Part shown: piece after piece, positions 44,371-56,277 of the stretch
Layout: the number at the start of each line of letters is the position of its first letter
Numbering within the stretch: position 1 is the first letter of the stretch
Source of the DNA: Archivesica marissinica
Taxonomy: Eukaryota > Mollusca > Bivalvia > Venerida > Vesicomyidae
Length of the DNA: 64,000 nucleotides
Reading direction: 5' to 3'
Assembly: GCA_014843695.1 (NCBI GenBank)
Contig: CM026403.1
Location: 45,533,645 to 45,597,644 of the forward strand
Program-made: the position numbers and the translations under genes
The notes under the pieces: model-generated
What the model was told of the DNA's origin: nothing
Seen by the model: only the letters and a program-made list of their open reading frames with translations
Database searches by the model: none

Positions 44371-44564
44371 TACAGTCAAACCTATCTATAATGGCCACCC
44401 TCGGGAAAGTCAAAAAGTGGCATTTGTTGGCAGGTGGCTTCTCAATAGAGGGTTAAAATGCATTGAAAATGGCTCAACGGCAGAGAAAAATGGTGGTCTT
44501 TAGAGACAGGTTTTTCATATGCGGCCTTTATTCGGAGGTGACCTTTAGCACAGGTTTGACTGTA
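44371..44564 (+). mobile_element. Tigger-like MITE, complete single copy
   Basis: A 194-bp element from TACAGTCAAACCTATCTATA to GCACAGGTTTGACTGTA, with inverted ends and a TA target duplication. The CAGTCAAACC end with following TATAATGGCCACC resembles pogo/Tigger-type termini. It serves as the un-amplified reference for the arrays at 6312 and 26821. Confidence 0.85.
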
Positions 44565-44754
44565 TTTATTTTCTCCATTATTGTTTAAATGAATGCGTAT
44601 GTCTGCCAACTGAATAACCATTGAATAATAAAAATCACTTACCGTATTATATGAACATTATCTAAATAATAAATAGGCTTTGGAACTATACTTGTACAGA
44701 TAGTTACCGGTAATAACATTCCAAGGTTCAAAAAGGCCATTCCATCAGACACTC

Positions 44755-45218
44755 TTACCATAGATGCATTACGTTTACCATAGATGCATTACGTTTACCA
44801 TAGATGCATTACATTTACCATAGATGCATTACGTTTACCATAGATGCATTATGTTTACCATAGATGCATTACGTTTACCATAGATGCATTACGTTTACCA
44901 TAGATGCATTATGTTTACCATAGATGCATTACATTTACCATAGATGCATTACATTTACCATAGATGCATTACGTTTACCATAGATGCATTACGTTTACCA
45001 TAGATGCATGACGTTTACCATAGATGCATTACATTTACCATAGATGCATTACGTTTACCATAGATGCATTACGTTTACCATAGATGCATTACGTTTACCA
45101 TAGATGCATTACGTTTACCATAGATGCATTACGTTTACCATAGATGCATTATGTTTACCATAGATGCATTATGTTTACCATAGCTGCATTACGTTTACCA
45201 TAGATGCATTACATTTAC
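44755..45218. repeat. 20-bp minisatellite array
   Basis: About 23 copies of accatagatgcattacgttt with G/A variation (acgttt, acattt, atgttt). Confidence 0.97.
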
Positions 45219-45564
45219 GTCTATGAAATGTAAAGCAGCATGCCTCGCAAAACTCCCTATTAATATTGCAAGTAATAAACATATACAGAGAGATAAGCAG
45301 GGTAAATGAACGAAATAGTGCAGGCAGGCAAAACAACAAAATGACAACAAAACTGCATACTTTACAGTTCCATGACACTCCGTTCCCAGGTCATGTGATT
45401 TGTTTCAGTAACTTTTCTTTTCCATTTCACACGATTCGTTTTCATGTTACATCAACGATTTTCACTTCACACAATTCCATGAACAATTACTTGCCTTCCA
45501 CGTCACACTACATGTTACCATGACAACATGTTTTCCTTCTCCCAAAACTATACTCATGGCACAT
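45219..45564. other. Probable syntaxin intron, no feature recognised
   Basis: Contains early degenerate words of the following array (ttccatttcacacgattcg). No coding exon is seen. Confidence 0.5.
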
Positions 45565-45885
45565 TACTTCATTTTCCACTTCACATAACTTATTTCCATG
45601 TTACAAGAGTCATTTTCCACTTCACATTACTTATTTCCATGGTACAAGAGTCATTTTCCACTTCACATTACTTATTTCCATGGTACAAGTCATTTTCCAC
45701 TTCACATTACTTATTTCCATGGTACAAGTCATTTTCCACTTCACATTACTTAGTTCCATGGTACAAGAGTCATTTTCCACTTCACATTACTTATTTCCAT
45801 GGTACAAGTCATTTTCCACTTCACATTACTTATTTCCATGGTACAAGTCATTTTCCACTTCCCATTACTTATTTCCATGGTACAA
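45565..45885. repeat. 38/41-bp minisatellite
   Basis: About eight copies of cattttccacttcacattac, ttatttccatggtacaag, with or without an extra agt. Confidence 0.95.
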
Positions 45886-45889
45886 GAGA

Positions 45890-46735
45890 TCCCCGATATT
45901 CCAGAGGGACAAACAGATCAGCATTTCTAGATACCCACTAGTCTGGAGGGACAAACAGATCAGCATTTCTAGATACCCACTAGTCTGGAGGGACAAACAG
46001 ATCGGTCATTTCTAGATCCCCACTATTCTAGAGGGACAAACAGATCGGTCATTTCTAGATCCCCACTATTCTAGAAGGACAAACAGATCGGTCATTTCTA
46101 GATCCCCACTATTCTAGAGGGACAAACAGATCAGCATTTCTAGATACCCACTAGTCTGGAGGGACAAACAGATCAGCATTTCTAGATACCCACTATTCTA
46201 GAAGGACAAACAGATCGGTCATTTCTAGATCCCCACTATTCTAGAAGGACAAACAGATCGGTCATTTCTAGATCCCCACTATTCTAGAAGGACAAACAGA
46301 TCGGTCATTTCTAGATCCCCACTATTCTAGAAGGACAAACAGATCGGTCATTTCTAGATCCCCACTATTCTAGAGGGACAAACAGATCAGCATTTCTAGA
46401 TACCCACTAGTCTGGAGGGACAAACAGATCAGCATTTCTAGATACCCACTATTCTAGAAGGACAAACAGATCGGTCATTTCTAGATCCCCACTATTCTAG
46501 AAGGACAAACAGATCGGTCATTTCTAGATCCCCACTATTCTAGAAGGACAAACAGATCGGTCATTTCTAGATCCCCACTATTCCTCAGGGACAAACAGGT
46601 TGTGATAATTTCTAGATCCCAGCTATTCTAAAGGGACAAACAGATCAATCGTTTCTAGATCCCCGCTATTCCTCAGGGACAAACAGGTTGTGATAATTTC
46701 TAGATCCCTTCTATTCTTGTGGGACAAAAAACAAT
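45890..46735. repeat. 42/43-bp minisatellite with higher-order structure
   Basis: Two unit types. A (42 bp) contains agcatttctagatacccact and B (43 bp) contains ggtcatttctagatccccac. They are arranged AABBB, AABBBB, AABBB and then diverging units with cctcagggacaaacaggttg. A units start near 45914, 45956, 46127, 46169, 46383 and 46425. Confidence 0.95.
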
Positions 46736-47077
46736 CTTTGAAGGACAAACATGGTATTAGCAGGCTGGGGCTACAACACATTTGTTTTTATCAATAAAGA
46801 TAAAAGACGCTCTACATTTCATGGCAGACTATTAAATTTTAATATAACAAATACAACTTTATGTCACATAGTATCACAATAAATCTAACATGCGCAGAAT
46901 AATGTAAAGAGAAGAACAATCGTATGACCAATCAGGACATTCTGCATCACACAAACACAGTTTCCATGGAAACAATTTTTTAAAATTAATGTTATGGTCT
47001 TTACATGGTAAAACATCAATGCACTATAAGTAAAAGGACAGAATTTGTTCAAAGTTTGTTTTGTATCATCTTACAAT
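46736..47077. other. Probable syntaxin intron, no feature recognised
   Basis: AT-rich unique sequence; no exon or repeat identified. Confidence 0.5.
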
Positions 47078-47808
47078 ACAGTTAGCATGTTATAATCTAA
47101 CCAGACTGGTTGCATTCCTCACAGTTAGCATGTTATAATCTAACCAGACTGGTTGCACTCCTCACAGTTAGCATGTTATAATCTAACCAGACTGGTTGCA
47201 CTCCTCACAGTTAGCATGTTATAATCTAACCAGACTGGTTGCATTCCTCACAGTTAGCATGTTATAATCTAACCAGACTGGTTGCACTCCTCACAGTTAG
47301 CATGTTATAATCTAACCAGACTGGTTGCACTCCTCACAGTTAGCATGTTATAATCTAACCAGACTGGTTGCACTCCTCACAGTTAGCATGTTATAATCTA
47401 ACCTGGTTGCATTCCTCACAGTTAGCATGTTATAATCTAACCAGACTGGTTGCACTCCTCACAGTTAGCATGTTATAATCTAACCAGACTGGTTGCACTC
47501 CTCACAGTTAGCATGTTATAATCTAACCAGACTGGTTGCATTCCTCACAGTTAGCATGTTATAATCTAACCAGACTGGTTGCATTCCTCACAGTTAGCAT
47601 GTTATAATCTAACCATACTGGTTGCATTCCTCACAGTTAGCATGTTATAATCTAACCAGACTGGTTGCACTCCTCACAGTTAGCATGTTATAATCTAACC
47701 AGACTGGTTGCACTCCTCACAGTTAGCATGTTATAATCTAACCAGACTGGTTGCATTCCTCACAGTTAGCATGTTATAATCTAACCAGACTGGTTGCACT
47801 CCTCAAAG
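47078..47808. repeat. 43-bp minisatellite
   Basis: About 17 copies of cagttagcatgttataatct, aaccagactggttgcactcc and tca. Only C/T (gcactcc/gcattcc) and one 5-bp deletion vary. Confidence 0.97.
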
Positions 47809-47840
47809 CTCCATTAACTCTTTGCATGCTGGGTAACATA

Positions 47841-48214
47841 ATCACTCTCGACACATCATTCCTGATGGAATACATCGCAACGAGGGAGAGAGAGGCGGCA
47901 AGGTGAAACAACATAAGTGCATTGCCTAAGGGTACAATCGTAATGGCTACAGCTGGGCACAAACTCTGGGCCATTTGCACCTGAAGAGAATGTGTTACCA
48001 CTGCGTCACAACAATGAATTGAAATGAAGCTATGGGGATAGGTCCGGAGTTCGAGGCCTGCTGGAGCCGTTAAGATTACGCCCTTAGGCAAGGCATTTAA
48101 ATTCCACGTTGCCTCTTCTCTCTCCCTCACGGCGATGGATTCCATCAGGAATGAGGTCTCGAGAGTGATTAATATAAGTTGTAAGAACTTGAGCTAAAAT
48201 AAATTTGTATAAAC
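47841..48214. mobile_element. Head-to-head inverted pair of SINE family B copies
   Basis: Minus copy at about 47841-48011 (atcattcctgatggaataca, cattgcctaagggtacaatc) followed by a plus copy at about 48041-48214 (ggtccggagttcgaggcctg, gcccttaggcaaggcattta, gtgattaatataagttgtaa). The plus copy is 5'-truncated. Together they form a large imperfect hairpin. Confidence 0.85.
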
Positions 48215-48819
48215 TATGCTATGGCATTATGAAACGCAACAAATGAAGACGAGATTTGACATGCAGTCTATCGTTCTCCATTCTCTTGGTTTCATTCTGA
48301 TACTGTTTTTCCTTCATACAGACTATTGCACTGATTTCTTGTGCTCACTTGGCAACATATTGACCCTTGTGACCTTGACCTTTAAGGAAACGATAGAACT
48401 GAAGTTGCAAATATGTGTGAAGTTTCATGTAATTGAAGGATAAAAGAAACGTCTCAGATAAAGTGGCAAGAATGTGCTTCTGGAAATTACAGGGAGCATT
48501 AAGAATAGATACGAGTCAATATTTTAAAATTGAATCGTCACATTTCTATGGAAATCTGTCGTTAGTGACACAACCTGTCCTGGCCAAACGGTTGTTCCTA
48601 TGAAAGCATATTTATGAATAGATACAAAGTGAACACTAATAAATCGCCACATATGTGCAATTACCAACATATTGCACCTAGAAATGGATGAACATTACAT
48701 ACATTACATCATACATTATATACTTCTAGAAACAGGTCTAAATGAGTTTGTTTTCACCAATAACACACCAACAATAGATTGAACCATTTGTTTGTTTTGT
48801 TTTGGGGGGTTTGAAAGTA
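48215..48819. other. Probable syntaxin intron, no gene recognised
   Basis: Contains gaccttgacctttaagg-type sequence that is common in dispersed repeats. I see no exon. Confidence 0.5.
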
Positions 48820-49024
48820 GCACCAACAGCTTAGGTCATATAGCAACCCTCCAGCTATTATTGAGGAGGGAGAACCTGGGTGCCCGTCCGAGCATTATTT
48901 CAGGCAGACAGGCACCCGGGTAGAACCACTGACCTTCCACGAGCCAGCTCAAATAATTCGACATCGCTAGTGGGGGATTCGAACCTACAGCGGCGAGAGG
49001 CAGGTGATTTGAAGGAAACTTAAC
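48820..49024 (-). mobile_element. SINE family E, minus strand
   Basis: On the minus strand: head gatggttaagtttccttcaa, B box ctgtaggttcgaatccccc, body cagtggttctacccgggtgc and gctggagggttgctatatga. Confidence 0.82.
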
Positions 49025-49244
49025 CATCCATCTATCCTATAGAAAGACTTAATCAATCCTAAATTTCTTAGGACTCAAATTATAAACCTATCTATTTTAT
49101 AAAATGGAATCTTCCATTACTGTGTGGGGCAATAATGAAAGCATTGCTTCATCTCACAGTTAGGGATGGAAAAATAGTGGTAAAACAAGTTGGGCTACAA
49201 ATCCAGAAGTCGCGAGTTTCATCCTTTGTCTCACAATAATAGTG

Positions 49245-49456
49245 TTAACCCATAACCTGCCAATCACAACTAAAGTCGCTTTTGTAAACAACATAGAGCC
49301 AGATCAGACGGCACATATCATGCCATCTGATCAGGCTCTATGCTGTTTGCTATTCGGATAGTGGATCTAAAACACATGGCTGAATAGCAAACAACATAGA
49401 TCCTGATCTGGATCTATGCTGTTTGCACATTATGTCCAATTTATTCGGCAGGTTAA
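49245..49456 (+). mobile_element. TTAA MITE family 3, copy 4
   Basis: Starts TTAACCCATAACCTGCCAAT and ends TTCGGCAGGTTAA. The first hairpin is intact (catagagccagatcag / ctgatcaggctctatg). The second is collapsed to a short palindrome catagatcctgatctggatc. A 21-bp array starts 28 bp downstream. Confidence 0.8.
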
Positions 49457-49483
49457 TGGTTCAGTCTTTCGATGGAACTGATG

Positions 49484-50424
49484 ACCAGCATGAACAACCA
49501 GGGCATCAGCATGAATACCCAGGGCATCAGCATGAATACCCAGGGCATCAGCATGAACAACCAGGGCATCAGCATGAATACCCAGGGCATCAGCATGAAT
49601 ACCCAGGGCATCAGCATGAATACCCAGGGCATCAGCATGAACAACCAGGGCATCAGCATGAACAACCAGGGCATCAGCATGAACAACCAGGGCATCAGCA
49701 TGAATACCCAGGGCATCAGCATGAACAACCAGGGCATCAGCATGAACAACCAGGGCATCAGCATGAACAACCAGGGCATCAGCATGAATACCCAGGGCAT
49801 CAGCATGAATACCAGGGCATCAGCATGAACAACCAGGGCATCAGCATGAATACCCAGGGCATCAGCATGAATACCCAGGGCATCAGCATGAACAACCAGG
49901 GCATCAGCATGAATCAGCATGAATACCCAGGGCATCAGCATGAACAACCAGGGCATCAGCATGAACAACCAGGGCATCAGCATGAACAACCAGGGCATCA
50001 GCATGAATACCCAGGGCATCAGCATGAACAACCAGGGCATCAGCATGAACAACCAGGGCATCAGCATGAATACCCAGGGCATCAGCATGAACAACCAGGG
50101 CATCAGCATGAATACCCAGGGCATCAGCATGAACAACCAGGGCATCAGCATGAACAACCAGGGCATCAGCATGAATACCCAGGGCATCAGCATGAATACC
50201 AGGGCATCAGCATGAACAACCAGGGCATCAGCATGAACAACCAGGGCATCAGCATGAACAACCAGGGCATCAGCATGAATACCCAGGGCATCAGCATGAA
50301 CAACCAGGGCATCAGCATGAATACCCAGGGCATCAGCATGAACAACCAGGGCATCAGCATGAACAACCAGGGCATCAGCATGAATACCCAGGGCATCAGC
50401 ATGAATACCCAGGGCATCAGCAAG
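49484..50424. repeat. 21-bp minisatellite with open frames on both strands
   Basis: About 45 units of gcatgaacaaccagggcatc or gcatgaatacccagggcatc plus a. The 7-codon period reads HQHEQPG/HQHEYPG or NNQGISM. Two 20-bp units (about 49808 and 50200) shift the frame. The apparent start codon of the longest frame lies in the MITE to the left. I treat it as a non-coding array. Confidence 0.93.
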
Positions 50425-50765
50425 AAATATCAATAAGAAAACCCATCACATCTGATTGCAGAGTTGGTATGGTGGTTCAAAATAGAATTGGATATGTTTT
50501 GGAAACAAACTTTCCCGATGACCTTGTAATAAATATTGCATGTGAATTAATGGATGTTAATTGTTAGCTTTAACTGGAATATGCACATTTATAATAAACT
50601 GTATGAAACATATATCAACCTGTAATATAAATTCCACGTAGATCTTGTGAACCTACTACATAATCAACATAATCAACAAAATAATAAATATGCTTGCTGT
50701 ACATCTCTCCAAATATTAATGAGGTGAACAAACTTTTTACCCAATCAGTTTTAAATGATAGCTTC
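50425..50765. other. Probable syntaxin intron, no feature recognised
   Basis: AT-rich unique sequence. Confidence 0.5.
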
Positions 50766-51001
50766 TTAACCGTTCTCAACACTACAGACCTCTCAATAAG
50801 CTTACAAAAAGTGTCGATCCAGATGAGCCAGCTAACGGCTCTCATCAGAATCTGCACTTTTTGCCAGTAATATTACTATTTTTAGACAACATTACCCATT
50901 TTGATAAATGAACTGGTCCAAATGTAATTTTCTTATTAATTTATTGGTCTAAAAATATGATGCACGAGTCCATGCGAGTTACTTGGTGTTGAATGCGTTA
51001 A
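50766..51001 (-). mobile_element. TTAA MITE family 1, copy 6 (diverged)
   Basis: Runs from TTAACCGTTCTCAACACTAC to GGTGTTGAATGCGTTAA. The hairpin is partly deleted (gatccagatgagccagctaa, cggctctcatcagaatct). Confidence 0.82.
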
Positions 51002-51295
51002 CTAAGATTATTTATTTACCAAATGACTGGTATTTCATGAAGAGACAGCAACGGATATAATTGGTTTGTATCGGGGCTATAACCGTTACCACTTACAACA
51101 CCAATCAGTGCTGCTTCTAGGGTGATGGTAAAAACATAGGGAGCAGATACAGAATGGAGAAGATTGCTAACTTCGCCAAATGTCCTATATATATTTATAT
51201 GATAAAACTTTTCCAAGAGACTAAAATATGAAGAGCAAGAAGGCAACTCAGCGAGTTGGGAACAATTGTCCAATAGATGAAGCCCTGCATCTGTA
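51002..51295 (-). other. Single-copy island between two MITEs with an open minus-strand frame (unassigned)
   Basis: A minus frame of 97 codons (51016-51309) has balanced composition, for example SYFSLLEKFYHINIYRTFG and AALIGVVSGNGYSPDTNQL. However, its ATG lies in the terminal repeat of the adjacent MITE, and a second minus frame is also open. No family is recognised. Confidence 0.2.
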
Positions 51296-51542
51296 TTAAC
51301 CCATTTCATTCTGGATACTGTTTACACAGTATTTGCAAAAAGCATAGAGCCAGATCAACCACCACGTAACGTGCCATCTGATCAGGCTCTATGCTGTTTG
51401 CTATTCAGATGATCTTGCTGAGACACTTGTCTATGTAGCAAACAACATAGATCCTGATCAGCACGCAGCGTCACGCTGCAGCTGATCTGGATCTATGTTG
51501 TTTGCAAAAGCCTTTAAATGTATCCAGAATGAAATGGGTTAA
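51296..51542 (+). mobile_element. TTAA MITE family 2, copy 3, complete
   Basis: Runs from TTAACCCATTTCATTCTGGA to TCCAGAATGAAATGGGTTAA, with both hairpins intact. Confidence 0.9.
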
Positions 51543-51570
51543 ATAATGAGAGATACCCGTTACCTCTTTT

Positions 51571-51819
51571 AGTCGTTATTTATTAAGCAATATATTCCGA
51601 AACATATTCTTCTGAATAATTGAAACTAAAAATCTAAACAAGACTTATTGCTCGATTTTTAATATAGCAAATTGCGTAATATTTCACATCATTTTGCATT
51701 ACGGCTGATATGTGAACAACCATCTTGTGATTTTTGTCATCTAACATTTTTTAAAGATAAAACGAAAAAAAAATCAAAATAGGCTGGCTACCTCCCGAAG
51801 TTTCAACATTGATATAATA
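51571..51819. repeat. Segment duplicated from or to 39271-39538
   Basis: Both copies start agtcgttatttattaag and end ggctggctacctcccgaagt, ttcaacattgatataata, with about 90% identity by eye and small indels. In both places it lies between two family 2 TTAA MITEs. Confidence 0.92.
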
Positions 51820-52066
51820 TTAACCCATTTCATTCTGGATCCTGTTCAAACAATCTTTGCAAAGAACATAGAGCCAGATCAGCCGCCATGAAACGTACCG
51901 TCTGATCAGGCACTATGCTGCTTGCTATTCAGATGATCTCGCTAAGACACTTGGCTATGTAGCAAACAACATAGATCCTAATCAGCATGCAGCATCACGC
52001 TGCGGCTGATCTGGATCTATGTTGTTTGCAAAAGCCTTTAAATGTATCCAGAATGAAATGGGTTAA
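51820..52066 (+). mobile_element. TTAA MITE family 2, copy 4, complete
   Basis: Same ends as copy 3. It is more similar to the copy at 39539 (shared tcaaacaatctttgcaaaga, cactatgctgcttgctattc) than to its neighbour at 51296, as expected if the cassette was duplicated as a block. Confidence 0.9.
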
Positions 52067-52360
52067 AGAAATTTATCAACTTTTTCGATCAATTATCAAA
52101 TACTTCAAAAATGACTTCAAATTTATAATATTCATTTCTAAGAAGTAATTTTAAGACCTACTTTCGACTAACAATAATTATAAATATCGAAAATGTACTG
52201 TATTCTAAACGTATAAAAAAGTTCATTATTATGTACAGAGTTGTATAGAACACACAAACAACATATAATCTGGCAACAATACAGCGCTAGCGCCGCCTGT
52301 ACACCGGTCTATTTACTTCTAGGAATTCTATTGGGCAGATCTATGGTCCATCCAGTGTTC
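52067..52360. other. Probable syntaxin intron, no feature recognised
   Basis: AT-rich unique sequence. Confidence 0.5.
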
Positions 52361-52590
52361 AGTTTATACAAATTTATTTTAGCTCGATTGTGAAACAAGT
52401 TCTTACAACTTATGTTAATCACTCTCGAGACCTCATTCCTGATGGAATCCATCACCATGAGGGAGAGAAAAGGCTACGTGAAAGTTAAATGCCTTGTCTA
52501 CGGGCACAACCGTAATGCTTCCAGCGTGGCTTGAACTCCGAGCCTTTCGCACCTGAAGCGAACGTGCCACCACAGCACTATCAAATCTAT
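52361..52590 (-). mobile_element. SINE family B, minus strand
   Basis: Tail agtttatacaaatttatttt ... cttatgttaatcac, body ttcctgatggaatccatcac, head region cgcacctgaagcgaacgtgc. Mutated B box (gcttgaactcc). Confidence 0.87.
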
Positions 52591-53199
52591 GTGCCATGAG
52601 CTCCATCAGCCGGCCCACTATAATAATATTAACAGTATTTCAGACGGGACTATAACCAGAGATCCTATGCATCAGAGCTATGACATGACACTGGACATGT
52701 AACAGAACCAGGGATGCTTCTGCAATTGCGGTATCTTCTGTATCGTGCACTATCCTTCAAAAAATATAATCACAACAGTTTTTGAATTTCTGGATGCGTC
52801 GCCTCAAAAGTTACAGGGGGTGGTGATATGAACGTTTAATAAAAACAACCCCACAATAATATTGATCTTGCGATTTCTAGAGTAGGACCTTGAATAAAGA
52901 CTGTGTTTGCAAAAAAAAAATGCAAACTAGAACTAATGCAGAGGTGGCCTGAAGCAACGGGTCACGTCGGGGCTTGGCACTACTAGATTGCAAACCCCTT
53001 ACCCGGCGTCAACATTGGGTACCGGAGGACTGATAAGAAGAATACTTCAATATATCTACCCAGAATGTAACGTTTACCTATTAGATAGATTAGTGTGTTA
53101 GTGCTGAAGCTTCCCTCATGCATGCTCCAAATTTCTTTGATAAGATTTGTCATTATTTGTTCTATTTGTAGAATTTACCAAAATGCTTTATATGTTCCC
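52591..53199. other. Probable syntaxin intron, no feature recognised
   Basis: Mixed-composition unique sequence, A-run at 52911-52920. No SNARE-like exon is seen. Confidence 0.5.
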
Positions 53200-54596
53200 C
53201 TATGGAATGTGAGTTGTTCCCCTTGGACTCTAGATATAGTTTACTTGCATGGGAATGTGAGTTGTTCCCTTGGGTTCTAGATATAGTTCACTTGCATGGG
53301 AATGTGAGTTGTTCCCCTTGGACTCTAGATATAGTTTACTTGCATGGGAATGTGAGTTGTTCCCTTGGGTTCTAGATATAGTTCACTTGCATGGGAATGT
53401 GAGTTGTTCCCTTGGGTTCTAGATATAGTTCACTTGCATGGGAATGTGAGTTGTTCCCCTTGGGTTCTAGATATAGTTCACTTGCATGAGAATGCGAGTT
53501 GTTCCCCTTGGGTTCTAACAATAGTTTACTTGCATGGGAATGTGAGTTGTTCCCTTGGGTTCTAGATATAGATCACTTGCATGGGAATGTGAGTTGTTCC
53601 CCTTGGGTTCTAGATATAGTTCACTTGCATGGGAATGTGAGTTGTTCCCCTTGGGTTCTAGATATAGTTCACTTGCATGGGAATGTGAGTTGTTCCCCTT
53701 GGGTTCTAACAATAGTTCACTTGCATGGGAATGTGAGTTGTTCCCCTTGGGTTCTAGATATAGTTCACTTGCATGGGAATGTGAGTTGTTCCCCTTGGGT
53801 TCTAGATATAGTTACTCATGGGAATGGAGTTGTTCCCCTTGGGTTCTAATAGTTCACTTGCATGGGAATGTGAGTTGTTCCCCTTGGGTTCTAGATATAG
53901 TTCACTTGCATGGGAATGTGAGTTGTTCCCCTTGGGTTCTAGATATAGTTCACTTGCATGGGAATGTGAGTTGTTCCCCTTGGGTTCTAGATATAGTTCA
54001 CTTGCATGGGAATGTGAGTTGTTCCCCTTGGGTTCTAGATATAGTTTACTTGCATGGGAATGTGAGTTGTTCCCCTTGGGTTCTAACAATAGTTCACTTG
54101 CATGGGAATGTGAGTTGTTCCCCTTGGGTTCTAGATAAACACAAACCCTTGGGTTCTAGATATAGTTCACTGCATATAGTTCACTTGCATGGGAATGTGA
54201 GTTGTTCCCCTTGGGTTCTAGATATAGTTCACTTGCATGGGAATGTGAGTTGTTCCCCTTGGGTTCTAGATATAGTTCACTTGCATGGGAATGTAAGTTG
54301 TTCCCCTTGGGTTCTAACAATAGTTCACTTGCATGGGAATGTGAGTTGTTCCCCTTGGATTCTAACAATAGGTCACTTGCATGGGAATGTGAGTTGTTCC
54401 CCTTGGATTCTAACAATAGTTTACTTGCATGGGAATGTGAGTTGTTCCCCTTGGGTTCTAACTATAGATCACTTGCATGGGAATGTGAGTTGTTCCCCTT
54501 GGATTCTAGATATATTTCACATGGATGTGAATGAGAGTTGTTCCCCTTGGATTCTAGATATATTTCACATGGATGTGAATGAGAGTTGTTCCCCTT
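53200..54596. repeat. 48-bp minisatellite array
   Basis: About 29 copies of tgggaatgtgagttgttccc, cttgggttctagatatagtt, cacttgca. Early units of 47 bp lack one C. Variants tctaacaatag and tctagatatag alternate. Frames with GNVSCSPWVLDIVHLH repeats are artefacts of a period divisible by 3. Confidence 0.97.
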
Positions 54597-54746
54597 CAAG
54601 CTTCAAACTTAGTCTATATGACTACTTTGTTCATATGTGTCACCAAGTTTGAACATAATTTGGTTAAAAAAGAAGTATTGTTTAATGATTTTTTTAACTT
54701 GATGTGGTAACAGGCAACAGGATTTTTTAAAATTTTACTAAATATT

Positions 54747-54963
54747 TTATGTTGAATGCAATAACGTATGATTATGTTTTGTATGTTATAATTATCATGT
54801 TGAATGCAATAACATATGATTATGCTTTGTATGTTATAATTATCATGTTGAATGCAATAACGTATGATCATGCTTTGTATGTTATAATTATCATGTTGAA
54901 TGCAATAACGTATGATCATGCATTGTATGTTATAATTATCATGTTGAATGCAATAACATATGA
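54747..54963. repeat. 48-bp AT-rich tandem repeat
   Basis: Four and a half copies of atgttgaatgcaataacgta, tgattatgctttgtatgtta, taattatc. Confidence 0.95.
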
Positions 54964-55159
54964 TTAAATTAAATAGGAGTCAATTGGAAGAGCCAAGAAC
55001 ACAGATTTACTAAATTTACCCTCTCTTGAACACACACCAGTAAATACCGGTAAATACAACTCTCCACAAATACGTTTATAATACCAGTCTGTTAAGATGA
55101 TAGCAATGTATGATGTCAAAAAAAGAGCAAATTTCATAAATGACCTAAAAAGCTACAAA

Positions 55160-55612
55160 CAAACACATAGACCTACACATAGACCTATACATAGACCCAC
55201 ACATAGACCTACACATAGACCTACACATAGACCCACACATAGACCTATACATAGACCTATACATAGACCTACACATAGACCTATACATAGACTTATACAT
55301 ATACCTACACACAGACCTATACATAGACCTATACCTACACATAGACCTACACATAGACCCCCACATAGACCTATACATAGACCTACACATAGACCTACAC
55401 ATAGACCCACACATAGACCTACACATAGACCCACACACAGACCCATACATAAGACCTACACATAGACCCACACACAGACCCATACATAGACCTACGCATA
55501 GACCTACACATAGACCCACACACAGACCCATACATAGACCTACGCATAGACCCACACATAGACCCACACTCAGACCCATATATAGACCTACGCATAGACC
55601 CACACATAGACC
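55160..55612. repeat. 12-bp minisatellite array
   Basis: About 38 units of acctacacatag, acctatacatag or acccacacatag. The right half has a longer mixed period (cacacagacccatacatagacc-like). Low-complexity frames of HRPTHRP type result. Confidence 0.96.
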
Positions 55613-56277
55613 TCAGAGCTAACATGATGTCAATCATTGTACAAACAAAATAACGAAATAATCTTTTTAAAAAAATGACAAAATATATCCGTCCGTCTGC
55701 TACTTGGTGCACTGTAAGTGAGATCACAGGCACAATTCACATACATTGTTTTGTGCCCCTATGCTCTTATAGCAGTAATTTCTACTATAAGACAATAGGA
55801 CACAAACAATTATTGTGTCTTGTGCCCGTAGGCAAGATGACCTGTAAATTTGAACCAATGAACACAGCTTATATATAATGTATAAGCAGACGTCAGTGGC
55901 CGCCAATGAAGGCAGTCATTTTTCACAAGATTACATCATAAATCTAAAGGAAATTTAAAAATATTTGTATCGGTCTTACACATATTTATTTACACGTCAT
56001 ATTTCGGTTTCCGTCGACATATTTTGCTTGCGTTTTACAAAAGTGGACCATTAATCATACTGGTCTATATACTTGTGATGTGCTGCATGCAGTACACACT
56101 GCTTAGTGCAAACATCTGGGAAGAACTTTATAGCTTCAGACGACAAATACAATGCATAACAAACAGTAGCACCGCCAACAGGTGTAATGCTCGCCTCGTG
56201 AATAACCTTGAAAAAGGCCAAGGCCAAATTTTGTTTTTTAACATGGAGCACTCACAGTTAGGAGGTATTATATGCAT
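55613..56277. other. Probable syntaxin intron with an imperfect foldback
   Basis: About 55729-55829 folds into a hairpin: aggcacaattcacatacatt ... gctcttatagcagtaat against attctactataagacaatag-type sequence ... cttgtgccc, with roughly 75% paired arms. The rest (55830-56270) has short frames on both strands but no recognised family. Confidence 0.55.

Noticed and set aside
47774..48145. 123-codon minus frame
   Set aside because: It lies across the inverted SINE pair; similar frames occur in other copies of the same SINE.
53095..54652. Frame of 365 codons with GNVSCSPWVLDIVHLH repeats
   Set aside because: A 48-bp tandem unit keeps it open; 47-bp units and deletions shift the frame repeatedly.
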